From Pseudomonadota bacterium (lineage in GTDB: Bacteria; Pseudomonadota; Alphaproteobacteria; Rhizobiales; Rhizobiaceae), in contig JAEZXF010000552.1 in assembly GCA_023419995.1 (NCBI GenBank), positions 1 through 9,204 of the forward strand: a stretch of 9,204 nucleotides of DNA. The letters are read 5' to 3'. This document shows positions 1 through 6,332 of the stretch, in pieces; the first letter of the stretch is position 1, and each line of letters begins with the position of its first letter. Below the pieces are notes generated by a model. It worked only from the letters and a program-made list of their open reading frames with translations, did no database searches and was not told where the DNA came from. The position numbers were made by a program, and so were the translations under genes.

Positions 1-920
1 GCGGCGATGAGGATCAGCACGTCGGCCATGCGGTTGGGCACCGGCGGGGCGGCGGTGAGGCCGGCGCCGGCCGGGGGGCGGCGCACGACCGCGATGCCGG
101 CCGGGTTGCGATGGTTCTGCTTGGCGGCGGGAATGAGGTCGCGCAGCAGGTCGATCTCTTCGGGGATCGGGTCGCGGCCGCGATACAGCACCTCGACCAG
201 CTCCTCGAGCCGGAACAGCCAGAACGGCAGGTCGAGCGTCTGGGTGTTGATGCGGATCGCCTGCTCGGGAAAGGCGGTCGAGAACTCGTTGTGCGGATCG
301 AGGATGAGGACGCGCAGGTCCGGCCGCGCCTCGATCGCCTTGCGCAAAAGCAGCGATACCGCGGTGGACTTGCCGACGCCGGTGGTGCCGACCACGGCGA
401 AGTGGCGGTTTAGCGTGTCGTCGATGGCGATGCGCGCAGCGATCGCCTCGTCCTGCGACAGGTTGCCGATGGTCAGCGCCCGGCGGCCGGCAAGGTCGTA
501 GACCGCTTCCAGGTCGCGCACGCGAATGCGGTGGGCGATGGCGCCGAGATGCGGGTAGGTGGTGATGCCCTTGTCGAAGACGGGCGTGCCGTCCTCGGCG
601 TCGCGCACCTCGCCGACGAGCTCGACATGGACGCTGATCGGGTTATGCCCGGCCTCGTCCCATGTCGAGGCGGGCGTCTCGATGCGATAGACGAGGCCGA
701 CGGTGCGGATCGCGCCGAGATTTATCGAGATCATCCGGCCGACGGTCCACGTGCCGGGCGCGTGGCCCTGGCCGTCGCCGGCGAAGGCGGCGATCGTGGC
801 GCGCGCGCCGTCGCACTGGACCACGCGGCCGAGAACGCGAGAATCGGGCTGCGCGCCGTCGCGCCGCTCCTGGCTCGTCGTCTCGCCCAGCTCGGAGCGC
901 TCAACGAACATCAATGGCAT
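1..920 (-). CDS. HerA/DUF87-like hexameric ATPase (partial, C-terminus outside window)
   Basis: The 306 visible codons encode the N-terminal part of a HerA-type (FtsK-HerA superfamily) P-loop ATPase, a DNA translocase or pump. Residues about 27-150 are beta-rich and fit the HAS-barrel found at the start of HerA proteins. A clear Walker A, GTTGVGKS, lies at residues 178-185 (bases 366-389), followed by the HerA-typical strand LRVLILDPHNEF, matching the family motif usually written as DPHGEY. Walker B, sensor and arginine-finger regions would lie beyond base 1. The start at 920 is preceded by AGGGGGTGA, with tight spacing; an in-frame ATG at 911 (residue 4) has more conventional spacing and is equally possible. 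The gene is divergent from the acyltransferase. HerA often pairs with the nuclease NurA, or in defence systems with SIR2 or DUF4297 effectors; no such partner is visible, and the downstream side is cut off. Family assignment is confident; the role is not. Confidence 0.88.
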   Translation of the reverse strand, partial: MPLMFVERSELGETTSQERRDGAQPDSRVLGRVVQCDGARATIAAFAGDGQGHAPGTWTVGRMISINLGAIRTVGLVYRIETPASTWDEAGHNPISVHVELVGEVRDAEDGTPVFDKGITTYPHLGAIAHRIRVRDLEAVYDLAGRRALTIGNLSQDEAIAARIAIDDTLNRHFAVVGTTGVGKSTAVSLLLRKAIEARPDLRVLILDPHNEFSTAFPEQAIRINTQTLDLPFWLFRLEELVEVLYRGRDPIPEEIDLLRDLIPAAKQNHRNPAGIAVVRRPPAGAGLTAAPPVPNRMADVLILIA

Positions 921-943
921 TCACCCCCTGTCTCGAACCCCGG

Positions 944-949
944 ATCATA
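944..949 (-). promoter_or_regulatory. Possible -10 element for the HerA-like gene
   Basis: On the minus strand the hexamer TATGAT (five of six matches to TATAAT) sits 23 nt upstream of the 920 start, which would give a very short 5' leader. No acceptable -35 hexamer is seen at 16-18 nt, so this is only a weak candidate. The rest of the 921-1124 gap between the divergent genes shows no other convincing signal. Confidence 0.22.
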
Positions 950-1124
950 CGGCCGTCGAGTTAAGGCGGGGTGTTTGCCGATGGTTAAGAATGGTTGACG
1001 GCCCTCCGCCCGATTAACGGTCCGGAAATTGCTTCGTGCGAGAAAAGGTCCCCAGGCACACGGCAAGGCGGTCGTCCGGTGCCCCGTTTCGGGCCTTGAA
1101 TACGAGGAAGCAGGAGCGGCGGCT

Positions 1125-2264
1125 TTGCACAGTGTATCGCTATCGGACATTCTCGAGCGCGGGCGCAACAATTTCGACGTCGTGCGCCTGGTCGCGGCGT
1201 CGGCGGTCATCGTCGGCCATTCGTTCATCATCGCCACCGGCGATCTCGAGGCCGAGCCGCTGACGGGGGTGTCGTCCTTCACGCTCGGCCAGCACGCGGT
1301 GAACGTCTTTTTCATCATGAGCGGCCTGCTGGTGGCGGCGAGCATCGAGCGCAGTTCCGAGCCGATGGCCTTCATGGCCGGGCGCGTGCTGCGGGTGTTT
1401 CCGGGCCTCGTCGTCTGCGTGCTGCTGCTCGACCTGGTGATGGGGCCGCTGGTCACCAGCCTCGATGTCGCGTCCTATTTCACCTCGCCGCACACCTGGG
1501 GCTATCTCGCCGCCACGCTTTCGCTGGCGACCGGGCATGCCGGGCTTCCCGGCGTGTTCGAGACCTTGCCCGCGGCCGGGCAGGTGGACGTCTCGCTGTG
1601 GACGCTCAAATACGAGATGATGTGCTACGTCGCGCTCGCCGTGCTGTCGGCGATTGGCCTGTGGCTGCGGCCGCGGCTTCTGTGGCTCGGGCTCGGCGCG
1701 CTGGTCGCGGTGCAGCTCTATCGCCTGTGGTCGCTCCACGTCGACGAGTTCGGCGTGTTCGACCAGGTCCTGCGCTTCATGACCTGCTTCTTCCTCGGCG
1801 CGGCTGCCTACCGCCTGCGGCACAGGGTGACCCTCTCGCCTGCCGGCGCCGTGCTGGCGGCGCTTGTGCTCGCCGCCGCGTGGGGAACGATGCTCGAGCC
1901 GCTGGCGACCTACGTTTCCGTCGGCTACCTCGTGCTGTGCTTCTCGGCCCTGCCGCTCGGCGGGCTGCGGCGGCTGTGCGGGCGCGCCGACCTCTCCTAC
2001 GGCATCTACATCTATGGCTGGCCGGCCGGGCAGCTTCTCCTGCTGTCGGTGCCGGGCCTCGGCCCGGTCGAGCTCGCCGCCGCGTCGATCGCGGTGACGG
2101 CGCCGATCGCCTTCCTGTCGTGGACCCTGGTCGAGAAGCCGTCGCTGGCGCTGAAGCACCAGCTTCCGGGCTGGCTCGTCTCGCCGTCGCGGAAGCGTCG
2201 GGCGATCGCTTCGGTTTTGCCATTGACAGGGGAACGGGACGGCAATTACTGTCCGCGCCCATGA
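1125..2264 (+). CDS. Acyltransferase 3 family membrane O-acyltransferase
   Basis: An integral membrane acyltransferase of the acyltransferase-3/OafA/ExoZ type, a family that moves acetyl or other acyl groups onto surface polysaccharides or lipids at the inner membrane. With the start used here it is 379 aa. Family signatures are visible: NNFDVVRLVAASAVIVGHS, with Arg21 and His32 forming the R-x10-H motif; FFIMSG at 62-67; SLWTLKYEM; DLSYGIYIYGWP; and a late VEKP. About ten hydrophobic segments lie between. I chose TTG at 1125 because AGGAG (1112-1116) lies 8 nt upstream and the protein then begins just before the conserved N-terminus. A longer frame from TTG 1029 adds 32 residues with no family character. 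The last residues are charged and overlap the ilvBN promoter, and the TGA overlaps the ilv leader ATG. No terminator separates it from the attenuator. The substrate is unknown; surface glycan is inferred. Confidence 0.85.
   Translation: MHSVSLSDILERGRNNFDVVRLVAASAVIVGHSFIIATGDLEAEPLTGVSSFTLGQHAVNVFFIMSGLLVAASIERSSEPMAFMAGRVLRVFPGLVVCVLLLDLVMGPLVTSLDVASYFTSPHTWGYLAATLSLATGHAGLPGVFETLPAAGQVDVSLWTLKYEMMCYVALAVLSAIGLWLRPRLLWLGLGALVAVQLYRLWSLHVDEFGVFDQVLRFMTCFFLGAAAYRLRHRVTLSPAGAVLAALVLAAAWGTMLEPLATYVSVGYLVLCFSALPLGGLRRLCGRADLSYGIYIYGWPAGQLLLLSVPGLGPVELAAASIAVTAPIAFLSWTLVEKPSLALKHQLPGWLVSPSRKRRAIASVLPLTGERDGNYCPRP
2223..2250 (+). promoter_or_regulatory. Promoter of the ilvBN leader/operon (sigma70-like)
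   Basis: A perfect -35 hexamer TTGACA lies at 2223-2228. The best -10 at accepted spacing is ATTACT at 2245-2250 (16-nt spacer, three of six matches), so the -10 is weak, as is common for a regulated gene. A start about 7-11 nt downstream would fall at 2257-2261, on or next to the leader-peptide ATG. The promoter lies inside the 3' coding end of the acyltransferase gene. The start-site position is inferred. Confidence 0.58.
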
Positions 2265-2311
2265 ACACGAACATTCTTATCGTAGGATCGCGCATGGGCA
2301 GGGCGGCGTAG
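2261..2311 (+). CDS. ilvBN leader peptide (attenuator peptide, Ile-Leu-Ile-Val run)
   Basis: A 16-codon ORF, MNTNILIVGSRMGRAA, ends with TAG at 2309-2311. Residues 5-8 are Ile-Leu-Ile-Val, exactly the products of the pathway encoded downstream, and use ATT, CTT, ATC and GTA. CTT and GTA look uncommon in the neighbouring genes, which prefer CTG/CTC and GTC/GTG. In classical attenuation a ribosome slowed at such codons for lack of charged tRNA changes the fold of the leader RNA and prevents termination. The ATG overlaps the acyltransferase stop as ATGA. No good Shine-Dalgarno lies directly upstream, and the predicted transcript start is at or near the ATG, so translation may be leaderless, as known for the trp leader peptide of Sinorhizobium meliloti. 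Too short to score by length; the case rests on codon content, position and the terminator that follows. Confidence 0.8.
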   Translation: MNTNILIVGSRMGRAA

Positions 2312-2338
2312 CCGCCGGGCGAACGCACCCATGCGCGA
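2288..2338 (+). promoter_or_regulatory. Leader RNA hairpin (pause/1:2-type stem) of the ilvBN attenuator
   Basis: TCGCGCATGGG (2288-2298) is perfectly complementary to CCCATGCGCGA (2328-2338), giving an 11-bp stem. Inside it, GGCGGC (2302-2307) pairs with GCCGCC (2311-2316) across the 3-nt loop GTA. The leader stop codon lies within the inner hairpin. The 5' arm begins just downstream of the Ile-Leu-Ile-Val codons, so a ribosome translating or stalled there would open the outer stem. The assignment as pause or anti-antiterminator stem is inferred from this geometry. Confidence 0.65.
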
Positions 2339-2343
2339 CATAC

Positions 2344-2366
2344 AGGCTCCCTCGGGGGCCTTTTTT
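2344..2366 (+). terminator. Intrinsic terminator/attenuator in front of ilvB
   Basis: GGCTCC (2345-2350) pairs with GGGGCC (2355-2360), with one G-T pair and a CTCG tetraloop; A2344-T2361 can extend the stem. Six Ts follow at 2361-2366. It lies 63 nt ahead of the ilvB start and 32 nt after the leader peptide stop, the standard place for an attenuator. It would also stop read-through from the acyltransferase gene. Confidence 0.82.
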
Positions 2367-2429
2367 ATTGCCTTCGATGACGATACACACCGCAGCGCGA
2401 CGGCGCGAGGACAGGACGGGAAGAGAACG

Positions 2430-4217
2430 ATGAGCAACGCAGCCAACGAGACCGGCAGGCGCGAGATGACCGGCGCCGAGATGGTGGTGCAGGCGCTGAG
2501 GGACAACGGCGTCGAACACATCTTCGGCTATCCGGGCGGCGCGGTTCTTCCCATCTATGACGAGCTGTTCCAGCAGGACGACATCCAGCACGTGCTGGTG
2601 CGCCACGAGCAGGGCGCGGGCCATGCGGCGGAAGGCTATGCCCGCTCGACCGGCAAGGCCGGCGTCATGCTCGTCACCTCCGGCCCCGGCGCCACCAACG
2701 CGGTGACGCCGCTCCAGGACGCGCTGATGGATTCGATCCCGCTGGTGTGCATCTCCGGCCAGGTGCCGACGACGCTGATCGGCTCCGACGCCTTCCAGGA
2801 ATGCGACACCGTCGGCATCACCCGGCCATGCACCAAGCACAACTGGCTGGTGAAGGACGTCAACGAGCTGTCGCGCATCATCCACGAGGCCTTCCACATC
2901 GCCACCACCGGGCGGCCCGGCCCGGTCGTGGTCGACATCCCGAAGGACGTGCAGTTCGCCCGCGGCATCTACACGCCGCCGCAGCAGGCGCCGCGCACCT
3001 CCTACAACCCGACGCTCCAGGGCGACATGGAATCGATCCGCCAGGCCATCGCGCTGATGGCCGGGGCGAAGCGGCCGATGATCTATTCGGGCGGCGGCGT
3101 GGTGAATTCCGGGCCGGAAGCGAGCCACCTGCTGCGCGAGCTGGTCGAGCTGACCGGCTTTCCCATCACCTCGACGCTGATGGGGCTCGGGGCCTACCCG
3201 GCCTCGGGCAGGCACTGGGTCGGCATGCTGGGCATGCACGGCACCTACGAGGCCAACATGGCCATGCACGACTGCGACGTGATGGTGTGCCTCGGCGCGC
3301 GCTTCGACGACCGCATCACCGGCCGGCTCGACGCGTTCTCGCCCAACTCGAAGAAGATCCATGTCGACATCGACCCGTCGTCGCTCAACAAGAACGTCCA
3401 TGTCGACATCCCCATCCGCGGCGACGTGGGCCGGGTGCTGGAGGACATGGTGCGGCTGTGGCGGGCGACCGCCAAGGCCGACAAGGGCAGCCTGAAGCCG
3501 TGGTGGGAGACGATCGACCGCTGGCGCGCCCGCGACTCGCTCGCCTACAAGAACAACGACGACGTCATCATGCCGCAATACGCGATCCAGCGGCTCTACG
3601 ATCTGACCAAGGACCGCGACACCTACATCACCACCGAGGTCGGCCAGCACCAGATGTGGGCGGCGCAGCACTACGGCTTCGAGAAGCCCAACCGCTGGAT
3701 GACCTCCGGCGGGCTCGGCACGATGGGCTACGGCCTGCCGGCCGCGCTCGGCGTGCAGATCGCCCATCCGAACGCGCTCGTCATCGACATCGCCGGCGAC
3801 GCCTCGGTGCAGATGACCATGCAGGAGATGTCGACCGCGGTGCAGTACGAGGCGCCGATCAAGATTTTCATCCTCAACAACCAGTACATGGGCATGGTGC
3901 GCCAGTGGCAGCAGCTTCTCCATGGCAACCGGCTGTCGCACTCCTACACCGAGGCGATGCCCGACTTCGTGCTGATGGCGCGGGCCTTCGGCGCGCACGG
4001 CATCCGCTGCGAGAAGCCGGACGAGCTGGACGACGCCATCCGCGAGATGATCGACGTGAAGAAGCCGGTGCTGTTCGACTGCCGCGTGGCGAACCTCACC
4101 AACTGCTTCCCGATGATCCCCTCCGGCAAGGCCCACAACGAGATGCTGCTGCCGGACGAGGCGACCGACGAGGCCGTCGCCACCGCCATCGACGCCAAGG
4201 GCAGGGAGCTGGTCTGA
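2430..4217 (+). CDS. ilvB: Acetolactate synthase (AHAS), catalytic large subunit
   Basis: ThDP-dependent enzyme that condenses two pyruvates to 2-acetolactate, or pyruvate with 2-ketobutyrate, the first shared step of Val, Leu and Ile synthesis in the cytosol. The 595-aa product has the three expected regions: an N-terminal Pyr domain with GYPGGAVLPIYDEL and the ThDP-activating Glu60 (RHEQGAGHAAEGYAR), a central FAD-binding domain, and a C-terminal PP domain with the metal/ThDP motif GDA (456-458) ending in LNN (482-484). Positions where herbicide-resistance changes occur keep wild-type residues (Pro in GQVPTTLIG, Trp in VRQWQ, Ser in IPSGK). I chose ATG 2430 because GGGAAGAGA lies just upstream and the AHAS fold begins about 12 residues in. 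An in-frame ATG at 2331 would translate across the terminator and add 33 unrelated residues. ilvN follows after 60 nt. Also called ilvI in rhizobia. Confidence 0.97.
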   Translation: MSNAANETGRREMTGAEMVVQALRDNGVEHIFGYPGGAVLPIYDELFQQDDIQHVLVRHEQGAGHAAEGYARSTGKAGVMLVTSGPGATNAVTPLQDALMDSIPLVCISGQVPTTLIGSDAFQECDTVGITRPCTKHNWLVKDVNELSRIIHEAFHIATTGRPGPVVVDIPKDVQFARGIYTPPQQAPRTSYNPTLQGDMESIRQAIALMAGAKRPMIYSGGGVVNSGPEASHLLRELVELTGFPITSTLMGLGAYPASGRHWVGMLGMHGTYEANMAMHDCDVMVCLGARFDDRITGRLDAFSPNSKKIHVDIDPSSLNKNVHVDIPIRGDVGRVLEDMVRLWRATAKADKGSLKPWWETIDRWRARDSLAYKNNDDVIMPQYAIQRLYDLTKDRDTYITTEVGQHQMWAAQHYGFEKPNRWMTSGGLGTMGYGLPAALGVQIAHPNALVIDIAGDASVQMTMQEMSTAVQYEAPIKIFILNNQYMGMVRQWQQLLHGNRLSHSYTEAMPDFVLMARAFGAHGIRCEKPDELDDAIREMIDVKKPVLFDCRVANLTNCFPMIPSGKAHNEMLLPDEATDEAVATAIDAKGRELV

Positions 4218-4277
4218 CGGGCGAAAGCCCTGTCGTTCCAGCATCCTGAGACGGGAACCCGAGAAAGAGATTCAGCC

Positions 4278-4856
4278 ATGAACGCCCAGCTTCAGCCCAC
4301 CGGCTCCGCCTACTTCATCGCCCGCGAGACGCAGACCGCGGAAAAGCACACGCTGTCCATCCTGGTCGACAACGAGCCGGGCGTCCTTGCCCGCGTCATC
4401 GGCCTGTTCTCCGGCCGCGGCTACAACATCGACAGCCTGACCGTGTCGGAGACCGAGCACCAGGCGCACCTGTCGCGCATCACCGTCGTCACCCGCGGCA
4501 CGCCGCACGTGCTGGAGCAGATCAAGCACCAGCTCGAGCGCATCGTGCCGGTCCACCGCGTCAACGACCTGACGGTGATCGCCCGCGCCATGGGGCAGGA
4601 GCGGCCGCTGGAGCGCGAGCTGGCGCTGGTCAAGGTGCGCGGCGACGGCAACGAGCGCGTCGAGGCGCTGCGGCTGGCCGACGCCTTCCACGCCAAGGTG
4701 TCGGATGCGACGGCGGAGCACTTCATCTTCGAGATCACCGGCAAGACCTCGAAGATCGACCAGTTCATCGCCATCATGCAGCCGCTCGGGCTGATCGAGG
4801 TCTGTCGCACCGGCGTCGCCGCGATAAACCGCGGCCCGCAGGGAATGGAAGCCTAG
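4278..4856 (+). CDS. ilvN: Acetolactate synthase, regulatory small subunit
   Basis: Regulatory partner of the AHAS large subunit; it raises catalytic activity and carries the site for valine-type feedback inhibition. The 192-aa product has an N-terminal ACT domain at about residues 24-100 with the family motif DNEPGVLARVIGLFSGRGYNIDSLTV (Asn32, Gly35 and the RGYN turn), followed by a C-terminal small-subunit domain with ITGKTSKIDQFI. It is longer than the enteric IlvH (about 160 aa) because of about 20 extra N-terminal residues and extra C-terminal sequence, which fits alphaproteobacterial members. The ATG is preceded by a purine-rich GAGAAAGAGA (4261-4270). The 60-nt gap after ilvB holds only a tiny GGGC-GAAA-GCCC stem and no T-tract, so the two genes should share one transcript and the upstream attenuator. 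Could equally be called ilvH. Confidence 0.96.
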   Translation: MNAQLQPTGSAYFIARETQTAEKHTLSILVDNEPGVLARVIGLFSGRGYNIDSLTVSETEHQAHLSRITVVTRGTPHVLEQIKHQLERIVPVHRVNDLTVIARAMGQERPLERELALVKVRGDGNERVEALRLADAFHAKVSDATAEHFIFEITGKTSKIDQFIAIMQPLGLIEVCRTGVAAINRGPQGMEA

Positions 4857-4866
4857 CTCTCCCGCC

Positions 4867-4884
4867 GCCGGCGGAAGCGCCGGC
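4867..4884 (+). terminator. GC-rich hairpin after ilvN (possible operon end)
   Basis: GCCGGCG (4867-4873) pairs perfectly with CGCCGGC (4878-4884) around a GAAG tetraloop, 10 nt after the ilvN stop. There is no T-run afterwards, so it may be a Rho-linked or RNA-stabilising stem rather than an intrinsic terminator. Confidence 0.35.
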
Positions 4885-4999
4885 ATCCGGGCAGGAAAAT
4901 TCCCTCAGGCGGGGAGGCCGATGGGGTCGATATCCGGCTCCTTTCTCCGGCTTTCCGCGTGCCGGGATTCAACCGTTCGATGCTCCCGGCTTCCGGCGA

Positions 5000-5016
5000 G
5001 CCTTCCGCGGGAAGGC
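5000..5016. repeat. Short perfect inverted repeat in the ilvN-lysE gap
   Basis: GCCTTCC and GGAAGGC flank a 3-nt GCG centre. It lies midway in the 279-nt gap 4857-5135. That gap otherwise holds the hairpin after ilvN, a lone -10-like TATAAG at 5043-5048 with no matching -35, and no credible ORF. The repeat could be a protein-binding site or a stem; nothing in the sequence decides. Confidence 0.3.
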
Positions 5017-5135
5017 CTGCAGCGTTCCCCCATCCAAAGCATTATAAGGCTGCACCAACGGGCGACGCAGGCTGTCACAAGCTGCCGCCCCGCATCCGGG
5101 TCAGTCTGGCTGACCTACATCCGGAAGGACCTCCC

Positions 5136-5738
5136 ATGTCGCTCGACATCTTCGCGGCGCTGACCCTGTTCGCCTTCGTCACCTCGATCACGCCGGGGCC
5201 GAACAACTTCATGCTGATGGCTTCGGGGGTGAACTTCGGCTTTCGCCGCACCATCCCGCACATGCTGGGCATCGGGGCGGGCTTCCTGTCGCTGCTGCTG
5301 GGCGTCGGGTTCGGGCTGGGTGCTGTGCTGGCCGCCTATCCGGCGCTGCACACGGCTCTGAAGGTCGGCGGCGGGCTATACCTCCTCTACCTCGCATGGC
5401 GCATCGCCGTGGCGCGTTCGATGGGCAGCGGCAAGGACGGGGAGGACGAGGCGCGGCCGATGACCTTCCTGGAGGCGGCCGCCTTCCAGTGGGTCAACCC
5501 GAAGGCATGGGTGATGGCGGTGACGGCGATGGCGGTCTACACCAACCCGCAGGCGCCCTTCCTGTCGGTGGTGCTGGTGGCGCTCGCCTTCGCGCTGGTC
5601 AACGTGCCGTGCGTCTCGACATGGGCGGGCTTCGGCGTCGCGCTGCGCGGCTTCCTCTCCGATCCCGAGCGGCTGAAGTGGTTCAACATCGCCATGGGCC
5701 TGCTGCTGGTGGCGAGCCTGTGGCCGATGCTGCGCTGA
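5136..5738 (+). CDS. LysE/RhtB-family amino acid exporter
   Basis: A 200-aa inner-membrane protein of the LysE translocator family, which exports amino acids (lysine, homoserine, threonine, leucine and others) or related small molecules by proton exchange. The family signature SITPGPNNFML is at residues 17-27. About six hydrophobic segments follow, in the usual layout: three, then a charged loop near 95-107 (RSMGSGKDGEDEARP), then three, with the conserved FQWVNPKAW at the restart. Length is typical of the family (about 200-210). ATG 5136 was chosen because GGAAGGA (5123-5129) is 6 nt upstream; the same frame stays open further upstream but has no family residues there. The next gene starts 47 nt later on the same strand. 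Sitting downstream of ilvBN it could relieve branched-chain amino acid excess, but that is only proximity; the substrate cannot be read from sequence. Confidence 0.93.
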   Translation: MSLDIFAALTLFAFVTSITPGPNNFMLMASGVNFGFRRTIPHMLGIGAGFLSLLLGVGFGLGAVLAAYPALHTALKVGGGLYLLYLAWRIAVARSMGSGKDGEDEARPMTFLEAAAFQWVNPKAWVMAVTAMAVYTNPQAPFLSVVLVALAFALVNVPCVSTWAGFGVALRGFLSDPERLKWFNIAMGLLLVASLWPMLR

Positions 5739-5785
5739 CGGCGCGGCAATCGACGCACCGGGCCGAAGCTGCTACATTCGGGGCC

Positions 5786-6283
5786 ATGCTCGACAGGGTC
5801 ACGCCCGCCAGACTGGCCGCGGCAGCATGCGCGCTGCTGGTGCCGCTGTTCGTGCTCGGCTGGCTGACGCGCGAGGATCCGGCCGACAAGCCCCTGCTTC
5901 AGGTTCTCGGCGGCGGCTTCATCTTCAACTACCGCGTCGCCGACGTCTATTACGGCTTCACCGCCGCGGTGACGCGGCCGCTGCCGACCGGCTCCATCGT
6001 CGAGGCTTCGTTCGAGGACCCGGCCGGCGGCCCGCCCCACGTCGTGCGCCAGCGGGTCGGCGGCGCGGAGATGGCGCGACTGTCGCTGCGCTCGCCGCCG
6101 GTGCGTGGCGTCGAGGCCGGCAAGGCCTATACCGTCGCGCTGCGCGTGCTGGACCGCGACGGCGAGCACCTCCTGTGGTCGCGCGATCTTGCCTTCAGGA
6201 GCGATCTTTCCGACACCGTCGTGCCCGACCGGCCGCTGACCATCGGCCCCGGCTATGAGAGAAACCCGGCGGCCGGCGGGTAA
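5786..6283 (+). CDS. Small membrane-anchored protein of unknown function
   Basis: I do not recognise a named family. The 165-aa product starts with a short basic segment and a single hydrophobic stretch (about residues 10-27, RLAAAACALLVPLFVLGWL), which looks like a signal anchor with no clear cleavage site or lipobox. The rest is soluble, beta-rich in appearance and would face the periplasm: GGGFIFNYRVADVYYGFTA, then SIVEASFEDPAGG, then alternating Val/Arg/Leu segments ending RPLTIGPGYERN. The pattern of aromatic-Gly turns and charged strands suggests a small beta-sandwich, but this is a guess. No cysteine pair or catalytic motif is evident; the only cysteine is in the hydrophobic segment. 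ATG 5786 is preceded by CGGGG. Codon use matches neighbouring genes, so it looks real. It sits between the exporter (47 nt) and the helicase (49 nt) and may be cotranscribed with both. Confidence 0.72.
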   Translation: MLDRVTPARLAAAACALLVPLFVLGWLTREDPADKPLLQVLGGGFIFNYRVADVYYGFTAAVTRPLPTGSIVEASFEDPAGGPPHVVRQRVGGAEMARLSLRSPPVRGVEAGKAYTVALRVLDRDGEHLLWSRDLAFRSDLSDTVVPDRPLTIGPGYERNPAAGG

Positions 6284-6332
6284 GGCGCCCGTCGCCCTTG
6301 CCCCACGCCTGCGAATCCCGCACTGATCGACC

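Noticed and set aside
531..998. Plus-strand frame opposite the HerA-like gene
   Set aside because: Overlaps a clear P-loop ATPase on the minus strand; translation is a biased shadow.
995..1017. TTGACG hexamer as a promoter for the acyltransferase gene
   Set aside because: No -10-like hexamer at 16-18 nt; the closest AT-rich group is at the wrong spacing.
1140..2159. Antisense frame across the acyltransferase gene
   Set aside because: Composition dominated by Gln, Arg, Glu and His with no hydrophobic pattern; shadow of the membrane protein gene.
4219..4230. GGGC-GAAA-GCCC mini-hairpin between ilvB and ilvN
   Set aside because: Only four base pairs and no T-tract; too weak to call a terminator, and the genes are expected to be cotranscribed.
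2277..4244. Very long open frame antisense to ilvB (655 codons)
   Set aside because: It is the mirror of a strongly GC3-biased gene; the translation is rich in His, Arg, Gly and Asp with no domain, and the sense strand is unmistakably AHAS.
2747..4249. Long +strand frame overlapping ilvB in another phase
   Set aside because: Low-complexity Arg/Ala/Gly/His translation, typical of a frame shadow in GC-rich DNA; no motif and it conflicts with ilvB.
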